Of a stretch of 43,037 bases of DNA, positions 27,234 through 35,429 are shown in pieces. Both the position numbers and the translations under genes were made by a program. The notes beneath the pieces were generated by a model. The model had not been told where the DNA came from. It was given only the letters and a program-made list of their open reading frames with translations, and did not search any database. Position 1 is the stretch's first letter; every line of letters starts with the position of its first letter. Location: the NCBI RefSeq assembly GCF_001885615.1, contig NZ_LSRN01000022.1, forward strand, positions 1 to 43,037. Reading direction: 5' to 3'. This DNA comes from Alkalibacterium sp. 20. Lineage in GTDB: Bacteria; Bacillota; Bacilli; Lactobacillales; Carnobacteriaceae_A.

Positions 27234-27812
27234 TTATTTTCCTCCTATTTTTTTAACTAATTTTTTTTCAACTTCCAATAGTACTATATGAAATACTACC
27301 ATTGCTGTTTCTTCTACTAAATCTGAATCTTTGAAATCCAAAAGAAGACTGTAGTCAGTCTTTTTTTTCAGTTCACCTCCCTTATTCCCCAATACTCCTA
27401 TAACTGTCACACCCATTTCTTTAGCCGTTTCAGCCGCTCTAAGAAGATTAGGAGAATTGGCAGAACTAGATAATACAATTAATACATCCCCAGAATTTCC
27501 TAAACCTTGAACTTGCCTAGAAAATACTTCATCGTAGCCATAATCATTACCAGTAGCCGTCATAACACTCGGATCTACTGTTAAACTCAATCCAGCAAAT
27601 GCCTTTCTTTCAATTTTATACCTTCCCACAATGTCTCCCGTAATATGTTGCGCATTCGCTGCGCTTCCACCATTCCCACAAGTCATAACTTTGTTACCTG
27701 ATTCAATAGCGTTAACAATTAATTCAACAAATGTATCCATTGTTCTAAAATCTTCTTCAGAAAAATTGTTTAAAATGTGAACTCTTTTTTCCAATTCGTC
27801 TTTGAATATCAT
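27234..27812 (-). CDS. SIS-domain phosphosugar isomerase, GmhA/DiaA-like
   Basis: 192 aa. VMTCGNGGSAANAQHITGDI then VGRYKIERKAFAGLSLT, ATGNDYGYDEVFSRQVQGLG, GDVLIVLSSSANSPNLLRAA and TVIGVLGNKGGELKKK follow sedoheptulose-7-phosphate isomerase (GmhA) from end to end. By my hand alignment the catalytic Glu of FAEEL is Asp here (ITGDI). In the final helix motif EIHxxxIH the first His appears to be Ala (EETAMVVFHIV) while the second is kept, so the exact reaction may differ. It interconverts an aldose and ketose phosphate, presumably the imported sugar phosphate. Its ATG follows the regulator stop with no gap; the ribosome-binding site GGAGG is inside the regulator. Confidence 0.85.
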   Translation of the reverse strand: MIFKDELEKRVHILNNFSEEDFRTMDTFVELIVNAIESGNKVMTCGNGGSAANAQHITGDIVGRYKIERKAFAGLSLTVDPSVMTATGNDYGYDEVFSRQVQGLGNSGDVLIVLSSSANSPNLLRAAETAKEMGVTVIGVLGNKGGELKKKTDYSLLLDFKDSDLVEETAMVVFHIVLLEVEKKLVKKIGGK

Positions 27813-29807
27813 TTACTCATCATCCTCCTTTTTTTCTTTGTTAATTTCTTTAAGAATCTCATCGACGGTACCCGATTTAAGCAGTTCAATGAACTGTGAA
27901 TCATTCAAGAAGCCCATTAAATCTTTTAATGCATTTAAATGAGATTTATGATCAGTGGCAGCCAGACAAATAACAATACTGACAGGATCGTTTTCAGGAT
28001 GTCCGAATTCAACCGGATATTTCAAAGTGATCAAGCTCAAACCAACTTCGTTTACTCCATCTTTTGAACTAGCATGGGGCATAGCAATTTCCGGTGCAAT
28101 AACAATATACGGTCCGAGATCTTCAACAGTATTTATCATCGCTTCGATATACGTATCCTCAATTTTTCCGATATTTTTCAACAACTTCCCACCATACTTA
28201 ACGGCTTCTTTCCAATCTTTCGCTTCAATATTTAATTCTATCGTTTCTTTTATTAATAAGTCTTTTAGCATAATGTTTTCCCCATTCCCTTGTAAGTTGT
28301 TTTGGTTAAACTTTCTTGATTTTCTGTTTCTTTTTTCATAAGCACTTAATTTTTTAATATCTTTTTCACTTAATAGAGGAGAAACAACTACTTTTGGAAC
28401 GCTAATTTCTTTTGCAAAATCAATAGTCGACACAACTAAATCAACAGTATTCTTATTGATATATTCATTTGTTACTTCCCTAACTGCGAGTGTATTAATG
28501 ATATTAAAATTGAAATATTTTTTTAACATGATTTCTAACAACTTGGTTGTCCCAATACCATAATTACATACTAGCAATACATTGTTTTCCTTATTGTCCA
28601 ATCCTTTTTTTTCAATTGCAGAGGCGATATGGATAGTCACAAATCCAATTTCATCTAACGAAAAATCCAAATTTTTATTTTCCCCAAATTTATTCAGCAC
28701 AGTGTCAACCGTTTCAAATATTTCAGTATAATTTATCTGAATATACTCTACTATTTCATTCTTTAAAAAAGTTTTATTCTTTATACGTTGAATAGCGGGG
28801 GCTAAGTGTAAAGCTAACGCGTTAAATAATTCCTCGTCTTCCTCTAAAGGAATCTCTAAAATAATACTCATTTCTTCAAGAAAGTCTTTTATAAAAAGAT
28901 GTAAATCTACCCAATCATCATTTATAATATTTTCCGATTTAATAAGTGAACTTTCTAAAAACAGATTCTCTATAAAAGAAACTTCCGCTCTCGTTAGTTG
29001 AATAGAAAATTTATCTTCGAGCATTTTTCTTTCCTGAAATAAATAGTGATGCTCTTTCGTTTCGAATTTTTGATGGGGACTTTTTTCTATTTTTGCACCT
29101 TTTTTTATTCGGATAATGGTTACTAGCATTCCATTTACAATACTTTGAAATGCCTTATCAGAATATTGCTTTAATAATTTCATCTCTATAGTCGCAATGA
29201 ATTGTTCAATATAACTAAAATCATCGGATTCAATTGCTTTATATTGATCATTTAAAATTTTGCTTTCTACCGAATCTAACGTGCCCGGGTGTAAATTCAA
29301 AAAATTTAGCCCAATTCTGCGAATCACTTCCTCTTCTCCTCTAAAGATATAGCCTTTTTGTGGTTGATAATCCATCAGGACGTTTTGTGATTGCAATTTT
29401 TTCCGAATGAATCTGACATCACTAATTACAGTACTTCTGCTGACTTGCAATAGTTCCATAATTTTCCGAATATCTACTAGAGTATCTGAAAGGAGAATTT
29501 CTAAATATATTAATTCCTGTCGCTCTTTGGGTTGGTAATAATCGACATCTGTTTCTATTTCATCTTTGATTACGGCAGTAAAATTGGCAGGAAGTTCTTC
29601 GTAAGGTAAAGAAATAGTAACTCTTGTTTGTTTTTTTAACCGAGGTATTTTTTTATAAGTTAAGAAATCATCTATTTCTTCTAAATCATAGCGAATGGAT
29701 CTTGAACTGACATTGTATTCAGTAGCAAGTTCCTCAATATCAATTTCCCCACTATCTAAACTAACTAACGTTTTCAATATTTTTTTTGAACGCTCCGTTA
29801 AATACAT
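27813..29807 (-). CDS. PRD-type transcriptional activator/antiterminator fused to PTS EIIB-like and EIIA domains
   Basis: 664 aa. Order: two helix-turn-helix segments (about 18-45, LATEYNVSSRSIRYDLEEID, and 112-140, MELLQVSRSTVISDVRFIRK), PRD1 (about 190-300), PRD2 (about 310-400, with His334 in ALHLAP and His393 in TIHIASA), an EIIB-like domain (408-495, Cys414 in LLVCNYGIGT), and EIIA of the mannitol/fructose/ascorbate type (513-660, His578 in APEIAMPHAS). PRD1 seems to lack its usual His (MLVTIIRIKKG). This is the MtlR/LicR/UlaR class: phosphorylation of the PRDs, EIIB and EIIA sets its activity. Unlike some relatives, its EIIA is probably also the operon's only phosphodonor for EIIB. AGGAGAG lies 7 bases before the ATG. 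Confidence 0.92.
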   Translation of the reverse strand: MYLTERSKKILKTLVSLDSGEIDIEELATEYNVSSRSIRYDLEEIDDFLTYKKIPRLKKQTRVTISLPYEELPANFTAVIKDEIETDVDYYQPKERQELIYLEILLSDTLVDIRKIMELLQVSRSTVISDVRFIRKKLQSQNVLMDYQPQKGYIFRGEEEVIRRIGLNFLNLHPGTLDSVESKILNDQYKAIESDDFSYIEQFIATIEMKLLKQYSDKAFQSIVNGMLVTIIRIKKGAKIEKSPHQKFETKEHHYLFQERKMLEDKFSIQLTRAEVSFIENLFLESSLIKSENIINDDWVDLHLFIKDFLEEMSIILEIPLEEDEELFNALALHLAPAIQRIKNKTFLKNEIVEYIQINYTEIFETVDTVLNKFGENKNLDFSLDEIGFVTIHIASAIEKKGLDNKENNVLLVCNYGIGTTKLLEIMLKKYFNFNIINTLAVREVTNEYINKNTVDLVVSTIDFAKEISVPKVVVSPLLSEKDIKKLSAYEKRNRKSRKFNQNNLQGNGENIMLKDLLIKETIELNIEAKDWKEAVKYGGKLLKNIGKIEDTYIEAMINTVEDLGPYIVIAPEIAMPHASSKDGVNEVGLSLITLKYPVEFGHPENDPVSIVICLAATDHKSHLNALKDLMGFLNDSQFIELLKSGTVDEILKEINKEKKEDDE

Positions 29808-30148
29808 ATCAATCTCTCCTATTTATATTTTTATTATAATTTGAATACGTCAGTTACAGAAGAGTTAATCGCTTCCAATAAAATGAAAGGGTTTACTCAG
29901 TTAGGGATGATGCTCTTAATCTGCATCTCTTCATTCTTGTGTACTTTACTTAAACATATCTGAAAAGTCTCATTATTGTTCTATATAACCGCATTCCACT
30001 TTTCAGTGGCGCGATTCCGCTTCAATCAAGCAACTTCACTCCCTCTACCTCTGCAAATTGACCAGTATCACTTATCCAAAGCAAACAGCTGTCGTTCAGG
30101 CTGTTAGAAATGCTGCGCATTTCTTGTTCATTTCTTTTCAAACCAAAT
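29808..30148. promoter_or_regulatory. Upstream region of the PTS operon
   Basis: About 340 bases before the regulator. TATTTTTATTATAATTTG at 29824-29841 offers a -10-like TATAAT on the minus strand (29833-29838 region). No hairpin antiterminator site or cre box could be assigned with confidence. The remainder (29870-30145) shows no gene. Confidence 0.35.
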
Positions 30149-30191
30149 AAAGCCAACCAGCTAAGGTTTTTCTCTTAGCTGGTTGGCTTTT
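30149..30191. terminator. Bidirectional terminator
   Basis: A perfect 17-base stem AAAGCCAACCAGCTAAG/CTTAGCTGGTTGGCTTT around an 8-base loop, T-run on the plus side and A-run on the minus side. It lies 5 bases after the macro-domain gene stop (minus). Confidence 0.88.
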
Positions 30192-30195
30192 GCTA

Positions 30196-30663
30196 TTATT
30201 TATAATCAGAAAATATCTCAGATCCATCAACAATGTGTACAAAAATATCGATTGGAAGATTTTTAAGGTATTTATCAACTAGAGGTTTAACTTCTGTTTC
30301 CCAGTCCAAGCCACCATTTCCTGTCCCTAACTGAGGGAAAGAAATAGAGTAAATACCTTTTTCTTCATAGGTGGAAACAAATTTTTTCAATCCTTTTTCG
30401 ATATAATCAATTTTGGACGGATTTCTCCAGTGTTTCTTTGTTGGAAAATTGAGAATCCATTTATTTTCGTCTTTATATAACCACAGCTTCCCAATATCCA
30501 GTAAACCTTGTTCACAGTATTCACGATATTGTTTATACATATCCGGGTAAAGCTGTTTGTATTTCTTTGCAATACCTTTTCCCATAACACCGACCGTATT
30601 TACTGTATTAACAATAACTTGTGCCGGGCTTTCAAAGATATCTTGTTTAACATAAAGCAGCAT
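30196..30663 (-). CDS. Macro-domain protein (ADP-ribose binding/hydrolase)
   Basis: 155 aa from the ATG at 30663 (MLLYVKQDIFESPAQVIVNT), chosen because GAGGGTGAG lies about 5 bases upstream. VNTVNTVGVMGKGIAKKYK is the macro-domain motif that contacts ADP-ribose, in the VGVMGKGIA form shared with the DarG antitoxin and ALC1-like branch; SFPQLGTGNGGLDW is the second phosphate-binding loop. Such domains bind or remove ADP-ribose, including from DNA in the DarTG system. No DarT toxin is encoded next to it and the C-terminal DarG extension is absent. Single-gene unit with its own terminator. Role here unknown. Confidence 0.88.
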   Translation of the reverse strand: MLLYVKQDIFESPAQVIVNTVNTVGVMGKGIAKKYKQLYPDMYKQYREYCEQGLLDIGKLWLYKDENKWILNFPTKKHWRNPSKIDYIEKGLKKFVSTYEEKGIYSISFPQLGTGNGGLDWETEVKPLVDKYLKNLPIDIFVHIVDGSEIFSDYK

Positions 30664-30844
30664 AAATCTCACCCTCTCTAACAACAAATCATGGATGTTT
30701 CTCTCTATTATACCATATGAGGACTGTTATAAATATCAGTACAATCTTTTAACTGATGCGAAATCACTTAAAGTTTCCACCTTTTTGAGAAAGTTAGTTC
30801 GTAAATTCGGTCAGCTCCTGTCGTTTCAAGATATGCTGATATTT

Positions 30845-31110
30845 TTAGCTATTCGAAAAGTCCTCTCTCAGATTTCTTCACTCGTATTTTCTTCCATAAG
30901 CTTTCCCATCGCCTTGGCAAGCACCAGGCACACGATCCGCATAAAGGTACTTTACTTGTATTTTGTGCCCAAGACATCAATGATGCCGTACCAACTGATT
31001 CGATGGTCAATGATGACAAATCGGTGAAAGACATTTTCTGATACAAGAATGGTCCAGCGTGAGCGCTCCAGTTCGTAGATCAAGCGTTCTCTGTTTTGAC
31101 GGTGCCGGCT
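30845..31110 (-). pseudogene. PLD-like domain remnant (helicase-type C-terminal fragment)
   Basis: One minus-strand frame reads RERLIYELERSRWTILVSEN then VFHRFVIIDHRISWYGIIDV and LGTKYK, stop, STFMRIVCLVLAKAMGKLME. The H(D)RFxIIDxxIxWYGxIxxLG pattern is the PLDc-like C-terminal domain found in DEAD/DEAH helicases of defence-type loci. The Asp/Lys of the usual HxK or HDR motif is disturbed (HRF), there are stops, and no helicase part remains. Its 5' side runs to the end of the pRiA4b-type gene. Confidence 0.55.
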
Positions 31111-31223
31111 GTTCTTTATTTAGATACGTTCTTAGTGATTACTTTGACAGTCAAATTCAGCTCACACACAAAAACAGCTCTGAGATCACTGCTCAAAGCT
31201 ATTTTACCTATTCGTTTTCTACC

Positions 31224-32258
31224 TTACAGGACTTTCCTGGGCATTACTTTCGTCTGCTTCCATCCCATCGATTTGGCCCAGCTTCGGTAATCAGCCGCTT
31301 CTTCTTTATCTTCGCCTTCATAAATGGCTCTCAAGAAGTTGGCAAATCCGCTTAACCCGCCCACGTCGTCCATGACAGACAGTCCATCTCTGGCTAGACA
31401 CACCGGCTTGTGTTTAGCCATCACTGTTTCACTGGCCTCTTCCAATTCTTTTGGAGTGACCGAATAGTCCGTCAGCAAATCAGCATAGTCCGCTTTTTTG
31501 GTCAGTCTGACTTTCCAGCTGTCACCAAAATCATACTCGTAATACAATTCGCTTGTGACAGGAAACCCTGATCCACTCGTGTCTTCATCTTCATACGCCA
31601 AGATGTCCGTGACCAGTAGTTTTTCCAGTAGATTCTCTGTGCCGCTCTCCAAAGCGATAGAGGCATTCATTTCTTTCAGTGTCATGTCGATCAGCGAAGC
31701 CGTTCCAACAATTTCCGGTTCCGCATCCGGCTTTTTCTTTTTCCGCTCCCGATAGTCAGAAAAGGATTCCCGGATCTCTAATTCTTTAAAGCGGTTCAGC
31801 ATTGCCTCTATATCCTGTCTGGCAGCGTCATACTGTTCAAGCTGTCCGTAAAAGTGATAAGGACCCGTATATTTCTTGCGCAGCCAAGTGGCAACACTCC
31901 CTGACTCATAATCATCATCCCAGAACAGATCGTGCTCGCCTTCAGAAGGAGGCTGGAACAGCACCCCGACCAGATTTGACCATCCCTTCACCGTACCCTT
32001 CGTGAGCTGATGATGCACCTCTTCCGGAAGATAAAACTGCCTTAAATGCGAATTCTGCCAACCGAATAATTTCTGAATAGCATAATGCAGCGCATGCAAA
32101 GTCATGTCAGATGGAATCATCAGCTCTCTGACGATACTCTCGCCTGTGGACGACTCTCCGTACCGTTTCAACATGACTTTCTCATCGCTGGACAAGTACT
32201 CACTGACCAGTTCCAGACGCAGACGTACGGGGTAAATTTCTTCATTGATTTCATTCAT
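31224..32258 (-). CDS. Plasmid pRiA4b ORF-3 family protein, long form
   Basis: 344 aa from the ATG at 32258; GGAGGCAATAG directly precedes it. SDMTLHALHYAIQKLFGWQN then SHLRQFYLPEEV matches the family's N-terminal helix and following strand; much later YYEYDFGDSWKVRLTKKADY is the DFGDxW signature and CLARDGLSVMDDVGGLSGFA then NFLRAIYEG the C-terminal PPEDxGGxxGYxxFL motif. About 150 residues are inserted between the two halves (YESGSVATWLRKKYTGPYHF, IEAMLNRFKEL, EMNASIALESGTENLLEKLL), making it longer than the 170-200 aa members. Molecular function unknown. Higher GC than its neighbours. Confidence 0.85.
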   Translation of the reverse strand: MNEINEEIYPVRLRLELVSEYLSSDEKVMLKRYGESSTGESIVRELMIPSDMTLHALHYAIQKLFGWQNSHLRQFYLPEEVHHQLTKGTVKGWSNLVGVLFQPPSEGEHDLFWDDDYESGSVATWLRKKYTGPYHFYGQLEQYDAARQDIEAMLNRFKELEIRESFSDYRERKKKKPDAEPEIVGTASLIDMTLKEMNASIALESGTENLLEKLLVTDILAYEDEDTSGSGFPVTSELYYEYDFGDSWKVRLTKKADYADLLTDYSVTPKELEEASETVMAKHKPVCLARDGLSVMDDVGGLSGFANFLRAIYEGEDKEEAADYRSWAKSMGWKQTKVMPRKVL

Positions 32259-32390
32259 AACTATTGCCTCCACATTTAATCATTTTTATAATGTCTTCTC
32301 ACTTAGTTTTCAAAGCTTGATCATACCTCAATAAAAGTATACCATTTTTGACTTCTGGATAATGAGATGAGCTATGTGTGGAAGCGAATC

Positions 32391-32553
32391 AAAGTACAGT
32401 CCCGCCAATTTGTTTCATTTTCAGCTGAACGGAACAAGTGCCTTCTTTGATCAACGTGACTTTACCGTCTCCTTTCCAGATATATTGGCTTAATGCGATC
32501 TAAGTCAGTTCGAGTTCATCATACGTCAGTGCATGACCAAAGTTGCTATTCAC
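32391..32553 (-). pseudogene. Short decayed gene, unassigned
   Basis: From a GTG at 32553 within AAAAAGGAGTGAATAGC the frame reads NSNFGHALTYDELEL, one codon on meets TAG, then IALSQYIWKGDGKVTLIKEG and TCSVQLKMKQIGGTVL before TGA at 32391-32389. 55 codons with one nonsense codon. Protein-like, family not recognised. Confidence 0.4.
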
Positions 32554-32600
32554 TCCTTTTTTTTGTATAACCCTGTCCAGTCACCCTTACCTTGATTCTT

Positions 32601-33957
32601 CTAAAGCTTGCTGACCGTTCTGCTCCTCCACAAACCCAGTTGTATCTCGTCTTCACTTTTAGCCACGACTCTATCAAACAAACTCACCAGTGGCATATAA
32701 TGATTGGAGTGGTCAATAGAGTTATACTTTATCAGCAGTTCGGTAATGACTTCCTTGCATAGATCCCACTGCTTATTCTTCACTAAGTATTTCAGGTTGC
32801 TGTAATCAGGCATTTCGACCGGGAGAAATCTCATTTCATACAAGCTATCAAGATCAAGGATGGTAAATTTTGAGTAATACGGATGTTGCGCGGAGTCTTC
32901 TTCTAAGTAGCAATAAGTCTCCAGCTGCTTTAAATACTCATAGATAACTTCAGACAGACTTGGGAGATCTTCATATCCATCAAAATTTTTCAAATAGACC
33001 AGATCGAATATCAGTTTATTTTTAAAAACTTTCTTAATTTGTGTTTGAATATATTTTACGGAAATTGGATAAGTATTTTCCCCAAACTGTTTCACTCTAT
33101 TATTGATATATCTACAGAAGATGTAGCTTTGCCAGAGTCTTCTGTCACATCCGAAAACAAAGTCGCCAGAAATCTCCAAGTTGATATTTCTGGCACAGTG
33201 GCTTCCTTCAGATTCAATAACCTGGATGTCTTTATCCATATCGGGTCCTTTTGAAAGTCTTTTTCCCATTGTGGTCTTTGTGCTATCTGATAATTTGGAT
33301 CAATAAGGTGTGCTACTCTCTGCTCCTTATCTGCTCGCTTTTTCTCCCGTTTCTTTTTCAACTCTAGCCTTTTTTCTTCGGCTTTCCGAAGTAATTCTTG
33401 TTCGATTTCCATTAATTCAAGATATTTCTCTTTTAATTTTCCTTCTTCATTTTCTTCTTTAGTATTGTAAATCCAATATTTATTATCCGTGCTATGAAGT
33501 ATCGCATATCCCATGAGTAATTTTAATCTCAATCATTAACGGTCTGTCGTTTTTATACACTAGGATGTCTTTTATAATATCACTTACCTTTTTTTCCAGT
33601 ATGACGCGATCAAAACGAATGGCTCTTGAAGCTGAAACTTCTTCTGTCAAAAAGTCATAAGAAACCATGACACTGGGACCAGTCAGTCGTTTTTTCCTTT
33701 TCAATGATCTCTTTGGCTTTCAAATGAATCGCTGTCTCAGTCGCAAAGGCGCACGTGTCCGCATTGTGATGCGCAACCCGTGGCTTGAAATCCTTTTTCG
33801 TTTTGGGTAATTTGGCCTGAAGTCTGGCCCCACAGTTGGAACATAAGCAGTTGCACTTCAACCCTGATTCCAAAGCCTCTATTTCTGAAATATGCAGGAG
33901 TTTCTCTTCCCCATTTTCTCTGCGCAATCCATAGGGCAGTTTGAATGCAGAACTCAA
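32601..33957 (-). pseudogene. Competence CoiA-like protein, multiply frameshifted
   Basis: Starts MSSAFKLPYGLRRENGEEKL, with CNCLCSNCGARLQAKLPK (a zinc finger) and FKPRVAHHNADTCAFATETA then IHLKAKEII, the CoiA HFAH...C...Et..H motif. It then shifts frame at about 33690 to KRLTGPSVMVSYDFLTEEVS, containing DILVYKNDRPLMIEIKITHG, the nuclease-core strand D...xEIKxTH. It shifts at about 33520 to a coiled-coil segment (LRKAEEKRLELKKKREKKRA) and again at about 33250-33100 to the C-terminal part (CDRRLWQSYIFCRYINNRVK). At least three frameshifts over about 450 codons. CoiA helps RecA/DprA handle incoming DNA in competent cells. Confidence 0.75.
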
Positions 33958-34397
33958 CCCTTCCCCCCTTCAGTATTTTTTGTACATCTCTTGAACGCTA
34001 AAAACAATGACCGAAATCTAGTGTGAGTGTTACTCAAAGACGTCCCGCTGTTGATTGACAAGTAAGTGTGATACTCATTATGGCAGCCCATCATTTCCCA
34101 ACATTTCTACTAACTACAAGACTTAACAACTTAAAAGTATAGTTCATTACGGCACTGTTTTAAAGGGCTTTCATTTTTTCCTATGTTTTTATTACAGTTT
34201 CCTTTAATTGAGTAGTAAAACCGTTCGAGCAACCTGTTACGTTGAATAGGCTCGCTAGATTGAAAAAAAGAAGCCATTTTCAGCTTCTCTTTTGGTTTAA
34301 TTACATTATTCTTGCATCCGGTCCGCTCCAAATTCATTCCTTCGTCTGTCCAGGTTCCCTTGCGTAAGTTATGGTTGTTTCCGTTGACACAGCTTAC
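33958..34397. other. Intergenic, no convincing gene
   Basis: 440 bases. A 68-codon minus-strand frame (34131-34337) includes ASFFQSSEPIQRNRLLERFY but has no properly spaced ribosome-binding site; it may be a fragment of a lost gene. TTGGAGCGGACCGGATG... and a weak AAGCTGAAAATGG/CCATTTTCAGCTT pairing are the only other structure seen. Confidence 0.35.
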
Positions 34398-34670
34398 TTA
34401 CCTATAACGAATATCCTGCAGTGCTTCGTGAATTTTAAAAATAACAATAACCAGTTCACAGTTTACTCTAACTAACAGCGGACCCAATATTATAATTGCC
34501 AGACCACCGAGGACTGATTCTCCAGTAAATATCATCACAAGTCCTATAAGTATCGAAATGATTAGTGCGATATAAAATATGAGTTGAATAATTTTAGGAG
34601 TGATCATATTATCGAAATTCAAAAAAGACTTGCCATAGCTCTGAACCTTATCTTCCGAGCTGTTTTTCAT
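34398..34670 (-). CDS. DUF4282 membrane protein
   Basis: 90 aa. KSFLNFDNMITPKIIQLIFY is the family opening (FLsFdkMITPxIIxxxY), followed by two transmembrane helices (about 30-47 and 53-68) and VRVNCELVIVIFKIHEALQD, the conserved R-x-x-CELxIVxFKIxExL tail. Small inner-membrane protein of unknown function. AGGAGAGG lies 6 bases upstream of the ATG. Single gene. Confidence 0.88.
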   Translation of the reverse strand: MKNSSEDKVQSYGKSFLNFDNMITPKIIQLIFYIALIISILIGLVMIFTGESVLGGLAIIILGPLLVRVNCELVIVIFKIHEALQDIRYR

Positions 34671-35429
34671 CTATACCTCTCCTATTCTGTCCTATTTTAT
34701 TTAAACGCGATCGGAACAGTTATTTCTTATGATACACACCAATAACCGTTTTAGTTCCTGTCTTATACCCTCCTTAAATGACAGTATAAGTCTTAAAATC
34801 ATTTATGTATATACTATTATTATCCGTGCGAAATCATTACTCGCTTGACACAAAGTAAGAGAAGACTGTTATTTTTCGTCAGGCGAACAATGTCATGCTA
34901 ATATACCCTTGTCTTTTGAAAATCGGTACAAGTGAGCGTACTTGTTTCATTCACTCGTTTTGATTACAACTCTTTCGGTATAAGTGCAGCCACAATTCCT
35001 GTCCACTTGTTCCGATAAAGGCAAAACGGTAAGAGTGACACCTGGATTCGACTAAACTCCTGCTGTTTAGCCTGCATTAACGGATTTTCTTTCAGTTAAC
35101 AAGCGGTCATCCTATTTCTTACGTCGTATCCGTTCAAGGGTGTCTCGTAACCCTCGATCCGTCGCTTTGTCAACAGGTCTGTGCAAACGTCGTCTCTATA
35201 CGCCCGCTGTGGCAGGTTTTCTTGCCCAGGTGGTTGTTTTGTAAAGGACTGCCGCCGATAAGTGTTTTCGTAGCACGTACACCGTTCACTGCGATAGATC
35301 AGTAGATAGATAAAACACGGCTTAATTTCTACAAATTTAGTACATTTTTTCAAAAACACTACTTTTCTCGTTAATACAGTGTAAAATAGAGAGGGTAAAA
35401 CTAGCGTAACGAAAGGAAAGGAAAAAAAT
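34671..35429. repeat. Intergenic, degenerate palindrome and a 180-bp repeat shared with 19765-19945
   Basis: No firm gene in 760 bases. 34872-34889 is a degenerate TTTTTCGTC-AG-GCGAACAA palindrome. About 34915-35100 matches the block at 19765-19945 (AATCGGTACAAGTGAG, ACTCTTTCGGTATAAGTGCAGC, CACTTGTTCCGATAAAG, GTAAGAGTGACACCTGGATT). From 35100 to 35360 the minus strand has an 87-codon frame and an overlapping frame ending GLRDTLERIRRKK, but neither is convincing; this part has higher GC than its surroundings. The promoter for 35430 is at the right end. Confidence 0.6.

Noticed and set aside
23588-29807. Classical ascorbate (ula) operon
   Set aside because: Transporter and EIIB are of that type, but the lactonase (ulaG), decarboxylase (ulaD) and epimerases (ulaE, ulaF) are absent.
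34131-34337. 68-codon minus-strand frame resembling a transposase piece
   Set aside because: Possible resemblance to a transposase was not strong enough to name a family; start spacing is poor.
35096-35359. 87-codon minus-strand frame, Arg/Cys-rich
   Set aside because: Its N-terminal part is AT-rich non-coding type, the rest overlaps another equally plausible frame, and no start signal is seen.
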